The notes under the pieces were generated by a model. That model saw only the letters and a program-made list of their open reading frames with translations, searched no databases and was not told the DNA's origin. Below, piece after piece: positions 14,845 to 20,916 of a DNA stretch of 21,793 nucleotides. The DNA is from an uncultured Oscillospiraceae bacterium (GTDB taxonomy: Bacteria > Bacillota > Clostridia > Oscillospirales > Oscillospiraceae). The stretch spans positions 1-21,793 of the forward strand of contig CABVDR010000043.1 in assembly GCA_902497145.1 (NCBI GenBank), read 5' to 3'. Position numbers and translations under genes: made by a program. The first letter of the stretch is position 1; every line of letters begins with the position of its first letter.

Positions 14845-15702
14845 ATGGAGGACTTTAAAAAAAAGATCCAATGTATGTCCTTGACGCGGACCGATGCAGA
14901 GATTGCAGAGTATATTTTGGCACATTTCAATACCATAGGCTTTCAGACCTCTACAACTCTGGCGGAAGCCGTTGGGGTCAGCGATACATCAGTAATCCGT
15001 TTTATTCGGAAATTAGGCTTTAAGGGCTATTCTGAATTTCGGGCCGAAATGAACAAGAGGGCCGCTCGGCAAATTGGGCAGTCCGAAAAGGGATTGAGTC
15101 CGGGCGAAAAATATGCTCGGTCCTTGGAGCAATTAAATCCCAGCCATCTGCTTTACGATGTCAGTCAATATACGGTCAAAAATCTTCAGCAATCCTACGA
15201 TCAGCTGGATCAGGCCACGGTGGACCAGATTGTAGATATTCTTCTCACCAGTGACAGAAAGTATATCGCCGGATTTCGAGGTACAGCCTGCTGCGCCCAA
15301 TATATGGCCAGCAAACTGCTGTTTCTCACGCCCCATGTGGTTCCTGTCATCCACGCGGATGCCAGCGCCGTAGAGAATCTCCTTGATATTACCGAAAAGG
15401 ATTGTCTGCTCTTATACAGTTTTCCCCGCTACTCTGAAATAAACCGAGTGCTTATGGATATCGCCCGGGAAAACGGAGCAAAAATTATTCTAATGACCGA
15501 CCGCCGGACATCTCCCTTGGCCAATAAGGCCGATGTGGTGGTGGTAACGTATGTGGGAGGACTTGGATTTACCAACTCCTATGTTGCCCCGCTCAGTCTG
15601 TCTGAGGTGATTCTTCTGGCCATGAGCGGCAGAAAAGATGTGACTCGGAGTGAGCGTTTTAATCGGATCGACGAAATTATTGAACAAGAAAAGCTATACT
15701 GA
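14845..15702 (+). CDS. MurR/RpiR family transcriptional regulator (HTH plus SIS domain)
   Basis: DNA-binding regulator of 285 aa. The N-terminal RpiR helix-turn-helix spans residues about 15-75 (TDAEIAEYILAHF, then TLAEAVGVSDTSVIRFIRKLGFKGYSEFRAEM). The C-terminal SIS domain runs from about 125 to 265 (RKYIAGFRGTACCAQYMASKLL, LLYSFPRYSEI, AKIILMTDR, LANKADVVVVTYV). SIS domains commonly bind phosphosugars, but RpiR regulators beside amino-acid catabolic genes are also known. The ATG at 14845 lies eight bases after AAGGGG; a GTG two codons earlier is too close. With its own promoter behind a terminator it is monocistronic and probably controls the preceding RraA-aminotransferase-antiporter unit. 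The effector is not evident. Confidence 0.9.
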   Translation: MEDFKKKIQCMSLTRTDAEIAEYILAHFNTIGFQTSTTLAEAVGVSDTSVIRFIRKLGFKGYSEFRAEMNKRAARQIGQSEKGLSPGEKYARSLEQLNPSHLLYDVSQYTVKNLQQSYDQLDQATVDQIVDILLTSDRKYIAGFRGTACCAQYMASKLLFLTPHVVPVIHADASAVENLLDITEKDCLLLYSFPRYSEINRVLMDIARENGAKIILMTDRRTSPLANKADVVVVTYVGGLGFTNSYVAPLSLSEVILLAMSGRKDVTRSERFNRIDEIIEQEKLY

Positions 15703-15869
15703 GTCGATACGGTCTATACGCTGGGAGAAGCCAAAATCCGTACTGTGCGGCAAGGGTAATTTGGCTTTAACGTGCTGGGATGTATTGAAAATCGGCAAAC
15801 ATGGTTACTGCCGAAGGCTAAAACTGCCTGTCTTTGACAAACACTGCCACAAACTTTTATTATGCAGCG
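15703..15869. other. Non-coding stretch after the RpiR gene
   Basis: Together with the terminator and 15911-16021, this forms a 319-bp gap between convergent genes. I see no credible coding frame, RNA gene or promoter in 15703-15869. Past the terminator, 15911-16021 is also featureless apart from a T-rich end. Confidence 0.6.
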
Positions 15870-15910
15870 AAAAACGCTCAACCACCCTTTGAAGGTGGTT
15901 GAGCGTTTTT
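15870..15910. terminator. Bidirectional terminator between convergent genes
   Basis: AAAAACGCTCAACCACC (15870-15886) pairs perfectly with GGTGGTTGAGCGTTTTT (15894-15910), a 17-bp stem with a 7-base loop. The A-run and T-run ends give a U-tract on both strands. It would end both the RpiR transcript and the 5-oxoprolinase operon. Confidence 0.88.
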
Positions 15911-16021
15911 TAGATCAACTTTATGTCACAGTTCCACAGGGAACATCCCATGTTCCAGAGGGCCAATCCTCTGTCGGTGCTCAATCCAATATCAACCAAT
16001 GGAAAATGGAATCTATATTCT

Positions 16022-16842
16022 TTACTTCTTCTTTCTTTTTTCCAGGTAATCGTTGAGCTGGGTATTGAGGATGTCCGTAATAAACATGTGTCCCGGGGCG
16101 TGGGTAATGACAATAGGCGGCTTGGCGTTCTCTACTGCCGCCTGGGGCGTGACGCCGCAGGGCCAGAACACCGGCACCTCGCCCTCCCGGATCTCCACCG
16201 GGTCGCCGTAGTCGGGCTTCATGACATCCTTCACCCCGATCTTCTCCGGGTCTCCGATCTGGACGGGAGCCCCGTGGACGTTGGGCATTTTTACTGTGAT
16301 GTCGTAGGCCACCTTGGCCTGCTCCGGGGTCATGGGGCGCATGGAGCATACCATGGGGCCTTCAAAGGGCCCGGCCTTTACGGTCTGGATGCTGGTCTTG
16401 AACATGGGTACATTGCACCCCTGCTCAATGTGGCGCACCGGAATCCCGGCAACCATCAGGGCCTCCTCAAAGGAGAAGGAGCAGCCGATCAAAAATCCTA
16501 CATAGCCCTCCTTCCAGTATTCGGAAGCATCGGTCAGCTCCTTGGTGAACACGCCGTTTTCATAGACGCGGTAGCGGGGGATATCCGTACAGATGTTGCC
16601 CCCCCTCCCATGTCGTGGGTCTTCGGGGTGCCCTTGATCACCTCCAGCACCGGACAGGGGAAGGGGTTTTTCTTGGTATATTCCTCAAAGTCGGCGGCGT
16701 ACTCGGGGGGCAGGATGACCAGGTTGGCCTGGGCATAGCCCCGGCACATACCAGCGGTGGGAAAGTCAATGACCCCTTTCCGGATGAGCCGGCGCACCTG
16801 GGCAGGCTGCATGTCAATATAGGGGGTAATGTCAAATGCCAT
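16022..16842 (-). pseudogene. ycsI: DUF1445 / YcsI-like putative hydro-lyase (D-glutamate cyclase-related), frameshifted
   Basis: Two overlapping minus-strand reading frames together make one full-length DUF1445 protein of about 273 aa. The first (16842 down to about 16605) encodes MAFDITPYIDMQP, KGVIDFPTAGMCRGYAQANLVILP and FPCPVLEV. The second (about 16598 down to 16022) encodes NICTDIPRYRVYENG, GCSFSFEEALMVAGIPVRHIEQGCNVPMF and FWPCGVTPQAAVENAKPPIVITHAPGHMFITD. The break falls in a run of seven C (16599-16605, G on the coding strand); one more G restores DMGGGGNICTDIP. It is therefore either a slippage mutation, a reversible length switch or a base-calling error. AGAAGGGA precedes the ATG. 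Bacillus YcsI sits in the same 5-oxoprolinase cluster. DUF1445 is also present in mammalian D-glutamate cyclase, so a D-glutamate/5-oxo-D-proline role is possible. Confidence 0.85.
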
Positions 16843-16858
16843 ATTTTTCGTCCCTTCT

Positions 16859-16886
16859 TATCCCCTGTCCCACAGGACAGGGGATA
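16859..16886 (-). other. Intercistronic hairpin between pxpC and the ycsI-like gene
   Basis: TATCCCCTGTCC (16859-16870) pairs perfectly with GGACAGGGGATA (16875-16886) around CACA. On the minus strand it follows the pxpC stop and is not followed by T residues, so an mRNA-stability or attenuation role is more likely than full termination. Confidence 0.6.
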
Positions 16887-16890
16887 TGTT

Positions 16891-17832
16891 TTACATATCC
16901 AGGCTGCGGCGGAGGGTACGCAGGGCAGCCCGCTGGTTGAGCAGGGCCTGCTGAGCCTCCTGGATGGAGACCTTTTCGAACCGGACCTTATCCCCCGCCT
17001 TCAGCTGGCCCAGCAGCCGGAAGTCGGCGGAAATCACGTTGGCGATCTTGGTATAGCCGCCGGTGGTCTGCCGGTCTGCCATCATGATGATGGGCTTGCC
17101 CTCGGTGGGCACCTGGATGGCACCGAATGCAATGCCGTCGGAAATGATGTTGCCGTCGGTCACATGCTCGATGGCAGTACCGTCCAGGCGGCAGCCCATA
17201 CGGTCAAACTCGTTGGTCACCGAATAGGTCTCCCCCAGGAAGGTGGCAATGCCCTGGGCGGTGAAGGCGTCGTCCTGGGGGCCCATTACCACCCGGATGG
17301 TGTACACCGGGCGGGGGACAAATTCCGGGTAGATATAGCGCTCGGTGACATTTTTGGGGACGCCGGGGGCCCGGAAGCCAATTACGTCATTCTTTTCCAG
17401 CTTGCGGCCCTGGAAGCCGCCGATTTTTGCCTTCAGGTAGGTGGAGCGGCTGCCCATAACCTGGGGAATATCCAGGCCGCCGGTGAAAGCTATGTAGGCC
17501 CGGCATCCGGTCTTGGGGGCCTGGAAGCGGAGGGTCTGCCCGGCCTGAACAGTGACGGCCCGGTAGGTGGGCAGGGGCTTCCCGTCCAGGGAGGCCATCA
17601 AGTCACCGCCGGTGATGGCAATGGTATTGGCCGCGTCAAAGCGCAGCTGGGGACCCAGCATGGTGCACTCCAGCACCGCCTCGTCCTCCGGGTTGCCCAC
17701 CAGGATGTTGGCGGTGGCGGCAGCCCGAGGATCCATAACGCCGGAGACCGACACGCCGAACTGCTGATAGCCCACCCGGCCCATATCCTGCACCGTGGTG
17801 AGCAGGCCGGGGTTCAATACAGTGATGCTCAT
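16891..17832 (-). CDS. pxpC: 5-oxoprolinase subunit PxpC (KipA, biotin-dependent carboxyltransferase-like)
   Basis: One of the three subunits of the prokaryotic ATP-dependent 5-oxoprolinase, which opens 5-oxo-L-proline to L-glutamate in the cytoplasm. The 313-aa product begins MSITVLNPGLLTTVQDMGRVGYQQFGVSVSGVMD, the hallmark start of KipA/PxpC. It continues with AANILVGNPEDEAVLECTMLGP, AYIAFTGGLDIPQVMGSRSTYLKAKIGG, RVVMGPQDDAF and PIIMMADRQTTGGYTKIANVISAD. Length is close to the family's usual 310-335. Its ATG overlaps the pxpB stop by 4 bp (ATGA), so the two subunits are probably translationally coupled. In Bacillus the homologue KipA was first described as counteracting KipI in sporulation signalling; the metabolic role is the more likely one here. 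Confidence 0.93.
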   Translation of the reverse strand: MSITVLNPGLLTTVQDMGRVGYQQFGVSVSGVMDPRAAATANILVGNPEDEAVLECTMLGPQLRFDAANTIAITGGDLMASLDGKPLPTYRAVTVQAGQTLRFQAPKTGCRAYIAFTGGLDIPQVMGSRSTYLKAKIGGFQGRKLEKNDVIGFRAPGVPKNVTERYIYPEFVPRPVYTIRVVMGPQDDAFTAQGIATFLGETYSVTNEFDRMGCRLDGTAIEHVTDGNIISDGIAFGAIQVPTEGKPIIMMADRQTTGGYTKIANVISADFRLLGQLKAGDKVRFEKVSIQEAQQALLNQRAALRTLRRSLDM

Positions 17833-18566
17833 TTCGCCCCCTCCTTTCTGGGGTGGCGCTTACAGGTGTAAGTGCCCGCCGCCTCCTGGGCGGCGATCTT
17901 GTCAAACTCCTTTTGGGTGATGGAGTAGAACTTGATGTACTCGCCGGCCTTGGGGAGAATGGGCTCTGCCCGGTTCGGATCGTACATTCTTACCGGGGTC
18001 TGTCCGATAAGCTGCCAGCCGCCCGGAGAGTCGATGGGATACACGCCGGTCTGAGAGCCGGCGATGCCCACCGATCCCGCAGGAATCTTTACCCGGGGCT
18101 GCTTGAGGCGGGGGGTAGCAATGGACTCATCCATGCCGCCCAGGTAAGTAAAGCCGGGGGTAAAGCCCAGCATATAGATAAGGTATTCGGTGGATGTGTG
18201 GATCTGGATAACCTCTTCCGGGGTCTTGCCCGCGTGCTTGGCCACAAAGTCCAGATCAGGACCGTATTCTCCGCCGTAGAGCACGGGGATCTCCAGCACA
18301 TCGCTGGGGGGGATTTGAATGCTGGACAGTTGACCCAGCAGGCCCTTGAGCTGTTGGACCAGCTCGTGATAGAGGATCACGCCGGGGTCGTAGTGGACCA
18401 TGAGGGAGCGGTAGGTGGGCACCGTCTCCACAATGCCGGGAATTTTGCTGTTCTCCAGGGCAATGTTGAAGGCACGAATTTTCGAGTTAATATCCGTGCT
18501 GATCTCATTTCCGAACTCCACCGACAGGGAGGTGTCCCCGGTGAGGAGAAATCTTACGTCTGCCAT
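17829..18566 (-). CDS. pxpB: 5-oxoprolinase subunit PxpB (KipI, allophanate hydrolase subunit 1-like)
   Basis: Second subunit of the 5-oxoprolinase complex, 245 aa, with the cyclophilin-like allophanate hydrolase subunit 1 fold. Visible family motifs are LLTGDTSLSVEFGNEIS at the N-terminus, VPTYRSLMVHYDPG near residue 50, EIPVLYGGEYGPDLDFVAKH near 90, YLIYMLGFTPGFTYLGGMDESIATPR near 128, and SVGIAGSQTGVYPIDSPGGWQLIGQTP near 165-190. GGAGCC upstream of the ATG is a modest ribosome site. It is separated by a hairpin from the transporter gene before it and overlaps pxpC by 4 bp. KipI in Bacillus inhibits the sporulation kinase KinA; nothing here shows whether that applies. Confidence 0.94.
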   Translation of the reverse strand: MADVRFLLTGDTSLSVEFGNEISTDINSKIRAFNIALENSKIPGIVETVPTYRSLMVHYDPGVILYHELVQQLKGLLGQLSSIQIPPSDVLEIPVLYGGEYGPDLDFVAKHAGKTPEEVIQIHTSTEYLIYMLGFTPGFTYLGGMDESIATPRLKQPRVKIPAGSVGIAGSQTGVYPIDSPGGWQLIGQTPVRMYDPNRAEPILPKAGEYIKFYSITQKEFDKIAAQEAAGTYTCKRHPRKEGAK

Positions 18567-18587
18567 GGCAGGCTCCTTTCTGTATGA

Positions 18588-18617
18588 TTGGCACGCCCGC
18601 TAAAGCGGACGTGCCAA
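18588..18617 (-). other. Intercistronic hairpin between the NRAMP-like gene and pxpB
   Basis: TTGGCACGCCCGC (18588-18600) pairs with GCGGACGTGCCAA (18605-18617), a 13-bp stem with one mismatch and a TAAA loop. It lies 8 bp past the transporter stop codon on the minus strand and has no following T run. It may protect or attenuate the message between membrane protein and enzyme subunits. Confidence 0.6.
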
Positions 18618-18624
18618 ATATGGA

Positions 18625-19887
18625 TCAAGCAAACAAATCGGTAATGGTGGGCACGCTCTGGATGCCGGAGTACAGGGCAATGAGCACCACAATGGCGCCC
18701 AGGATGGTCAGCCACAGGGGGTGCTTGTACTCGCTGCCCACAATGCGGGTCTGATGGCCGGCAATGAGCATAACGCCCAGGGTCACGGGGAGGATCAGGC
18801 CGTTGAAGGCGCCGGCGATGATGAGCAGGGCGGCAGCGTTGCCCAGGATGACCATCATCAGGGTGGAGAAGGCAATGAAGCCCACCACGAACTGCCGCTC
18901 ATACTTGGCGATGAAGGGGTGCAGGGTCTTCAGGAAGGACACGGAGGTGTAGGCCGCACCCACCACGGAGGAGACGCCGGCGGAGAACAGGCACAGGCCG
19001 AACAGGCGGTAGCCCAGGTCACCAGCTGCCAGACGGAAGGCCTCGGCGGCAGGGTTGGAGGCGCCCACAATGGCCTCGGCGTTTTCAGCGATCCACTGGG
19101 TACCGCTCATGCAGGTGCCCAGCACCGCCAGGAACAGGAGGATACGTACCACCCCGGAGGTACCGCAGCCCTGGAGAACGCTCTTACGCACGTGACCGAT
19201 GTTTTCCGGGCCAGAGATGCCGGCATCCAGCAGGCGGTGGGCACCGGAGAAGGCGATGTAGCCGCCGCAGGAGCCGCCCAGCAGGGTGGTCAGCGCCAGG
19301 AACATCCCGCTGTTCGTATCCATCAGTTTTTCAAAGCTGCCCAGGCCCTTGGCCACCTCGCCCAGCGGAGGCTCAGAAATAATGGCCACCACCAGCACGG
19401 TGACAAGAATGACGGCGGCCAGGATGGTAGCTACCTTGTCCATAATGGTCTTGGCGTTCTTGTTGATGAAAATGATGATGCCCAGGCATCCGGCTACCAC
19501 TGCGCCCACCTTTTCATTCAGGCCGATCATGGCATTGAAGCCCAGGGCCACGCCGCCCACATTGCCTACGTTAAAGGCCAGACCGCCGATGGCTACCAGA
19601 ATCGCGATGACCACGCCCAAACCAGGCAGCAGCTTGTTGGCCACGTCCTGGGCCCGCATGCCCGATACACTGACGATGGACCAGATGTTCATCTGGGCGG
19701 TGATATCCATGATGATGGCCAGTACGATGACCAGGGCCAGGGACGCGCCTATCTGGGCGGTAAATTTGGACGTCTGGGTCAAAAAGCCGGGGCCGATGGC
19801 CGAGGTAGCCATCAGAAAGGCCGCGCCGAACAGGACAGACCGGCTGGGCTTTGCCGAGGTAGCGACGGTGTTGGGTTCTTTACTCAT
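18625..19887 (-). CDS. ycsG: NRAMP-family transporter (YcsG-like) of the 5-oxoprolinase operon
   Basis: Polytopic membrane protein of 420 aa with about 11 hydrophobic segments, belonging to the NRAMP superfamily. The first helix reads ATSAIGPGFLTQTSKFTAQIGASLAL. This helix lacks the DPGN motif that binds metal in true manganese/iron NRAMP carriers (AIGPGF stands in its place), so divalent metal transport is doubtful. Other recognisable parts are NVGNVGGVALGFNAMIGL near residue 107, TTLLGGSCGGYIAFSGAHRLLDAGISGPE and SSVVGAAYTSVSFLKTL. Bacillus ycsG occupies the same place beside ycsF and kipI. The start at 19887 follows AGGAGG by six bases. By context it may carry 5-oxoproline or a related acid; this is inference and no substrate residue is identified. 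Confidence 0.85.
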   Translation of the reverse strand: MSKEPNTVATSAKPSRSVLFGAAFLMATSAIGPGFLTQTSKFTAQIGASLALVIVLAIIMDITAQMNIWSIVSVSGMRAQDVANKLLPGLGVVIAILVAIGGLAFNVGNVGGVALGFNAMIGLNEKVGAVVAGCLGIIIFINKNAKTIMDKVATILAAVILVTVLVVAIISEPPLGEVAKGLGSFEKLMDTNSGMFLALTTLLGGSCGGYIAFSGAHRLLDAGISGPENIGHVRKSVLQGCGTSGVVRILLFLAVLGTCMSGTQWIAENAEAIVGASNPAAEAFRLAAGDLGYRLFGLCLFSAGVSSVVGAAYTSVSFLKTLHPFIAKYERQFVVGFIAFSTLMMVILGNAAALLIIAGAFNGLILPVTLGVMLIAGHQTRIVGSEYKHPLWLTILGAIVVLIALYSGIQSVPTITDLFA

Positions 19888-19939
19888 AACATTGACCTCC
19901 TAAATCAAATTGGGAGTTCCCTCTCGGGGCAAAGCGGAA

Positions 19940-20707
19940 TCACACAATCTCCGCAATGGGAGCAATAGTTACGCCCTGGGCGTTCAGGGCAGCGCGAATG
20001 TTCTTGACAAACTCCACCGCAGAGGGGTTATCGCCGTGGACGCAGATGGAGTGGGCGTCGATGGAGACCTCCTCGCCGGTGATGGCGGTGACTTTGCCCT
20101 CGGTGACCATGCGGATGGTGCGGGCAATGGCCTCGTCCTTGTCGTGGATCACGGCGCCGGGCTTGCTGCGGGGCACCAGGGAACCGTCGGCCTGGTAGGC
20201 CCGGTCGGCAAAGACCTCGCTTGCCACCCGCAGCCCCACCTGCTTGCCGGCCTCCAGCATCTTGCTGCCCGCCAGACCCAGCAGGATCACGTCCTTGTCC
20301 ACACTATAAATACCCTCGGCAATGGCCATGGCCAAATCCATATCCTTGCCGGCCATGTTGTACAAAGCGCCGTGGGGCTTGCAGTGCTGCAGCTTTACGC
20401 CGTGGGCAGCCGTGAAGGCCTTCAATGCCCCCAGCTGATACTGGATGTACGCCTTGACCTCCTTGGAAGAGCACACCATGTTGCGGCGGCCAAAGCCCAT
20501 GAGATCGGGGTAGCCGGGGTGGGCGCCAACCGCTACGCCGGCCGCCTTGGCAGCTGCTACCGTCTTGTCCATCACCAGGGGGTCGCCGGCATGGTAGCCG
20601 CAGGCCACGTTGGCGGAAGAGACATACTGGATCACCTGCTCATCCAGGCCGATGGTATATGCGCCGAAGCTCTCGCCCAGATCGCTGTTCAGATCTACCT
20701 TGTACAT
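19940..20707 (-). CDS. pxpA: 5-oxoprolinase subunit PxpA (LamB/YcsF family)
   Basis: Third 5-oxoprolinase subunit, 255 aa, the normal length for the LamB/YcsF family. The protein begins MYKVDLNSDLGESFGAYTIG, with the conserved NSDLGE metal-site start. It continues SSANVACGYHAGDPLVMDKTV near residue 30, GVAVGAHPGYPDLMGFGRR near 58, LQHCKPHGALYNMAGKD near 100 and GEEVSIDAHSICVHGDNPSAVEFV near 215. The ATG at 20707 lies seven bases after AGGAGG; the frame is open further upstream, but that part carries the sigma-54 promoter and lacks family similarity. It is the first gene of the operon pxpA, NRAMP-like, pxpB, pxpC, ycsI-like. Transcription probably begins about 30 bases upstream from a -24/-12 promoter. 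Confidence 0.95.
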   Translation of the reverse strand: MYKVDLNSDLGESFGAYTIGLDEQVIQYVSSANVACGYHAGDPLVMDKTVAAAKAAGVAVGAHPGYPDLMGFGRRNMVCSSKEVKAYIQYQLGALKAFTAAHGVKLQHCKPHGALYNMAGKDMDLAMAIAEGIYSVDKDVILLGLAGSKMLEAGKQVGLRVASEVFADRAYQADGSLVPRSKPGAVIHDKDEAIARTIRMVTEGKVTAITGEEVSIDAHSICVHGDNPSAVEFVKNIRAALNAQGVTIAPIAEIV

Positions 20708-20747
20708 AAATAGGCCTCCTCGAAAATGAAATTCACCCATATCATAG

Positions 20748-20764
20748 TGCAAACCCTGTGCCAA
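20748..20764 (-). promoter_or_regulatory. Sigma-54 (-24/-12) promoter of the 5-oxoprolinase operon
   Basis: The minus strand reads TTGGCACAGGGTTTGCA, an essentially perfect TTGGCAC-N5-TTGCA sigma-54 element. The invariant GG lies at plus positions 20762-20761 and GC at 20750-20749, the required spacing. The predicted start of transcription is near 20737, giving a leader of about 30 bases to pxpA. A sigma-54 activator gene lies immediately upstream, which strongly supports the call. Confidence 0.88.
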
Positions 20765-20780
20765 CTTTGTCACTTTTCCG

Positions 20781-20795
20781 TATTTCCTGGAAATA
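20781..20795. promoter_or_regulatory. Palindrome upstream of the sigma-54 promoter (candidate activator site)
   Basis: TATTTCC-T-GGAAATA is a perfect inverted repeat with 7-bp arms centred at 20788, about position -51 from the predicted start. That is closer than usual for a sigma-54 enhancer (commonly -80 to -200), but enhancers vary. The adjacent Fis-type activator is the natural candidate to bind it. Confidence 0.4.
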
Positions 20796-20883
20796 TGCTC
20801 TTTGCCAAGCAATTTATTTCGTTTTTAATCACAAATTTTTCTATTTCTCTTTCCCGTCATTTCTTTCCCGAAGAAAAAACACG

Positions 20884-20915
20884 CCGAGGAGTGTGCGAAA
20901 TCGCACACTCCTCGG
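20884..20915 (-). terminator. Terminator of the sigma-54 activator gene
   Basis: On the minus strand CCGAGGAGTGTGCG pairs perfectly with CGCACACTCCTCGG around a 4-base loop, then CGTG and a run of six T. It begins one base after the activator stop codon and separates that gene from the 5-oxoprolinase operon. Its centre lies near -163 from the sigma-54 start. Confidence 0.9.
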
Positions 20916-20916
20916 T

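Noticed and set aside
15650..15892. A small 80-codon plus-strand frame after the RpiR gene
   Set aside because: It overlaps the end of the RpiR gene, has no ribosome site, runs into the terminator stem and resembles no known protein.
16615..17871. A 418-codon plus-strand frame opposite pxpC
   Set aside because: It is antisense to pxpC, which has strong family signatures, and its composition is typical of a reverse-strand shadow in GC-rich DNA.
18588..18617. TTGGCAC on the minus strand before pxpB as a second sigma-54 promoter
   Set aside because: The -12 element is missing (CTTTA where TTGCA is needed), and the sequence is explained as one arm of an intercistronic hairpin.
18721..19968. A long plus-strand frame opposite the NRAMP-like gene
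   Set aside because: It is the antisense shadow of a membrane protein, with a repetitive His/Gly/Gln-rich translation and no domain.
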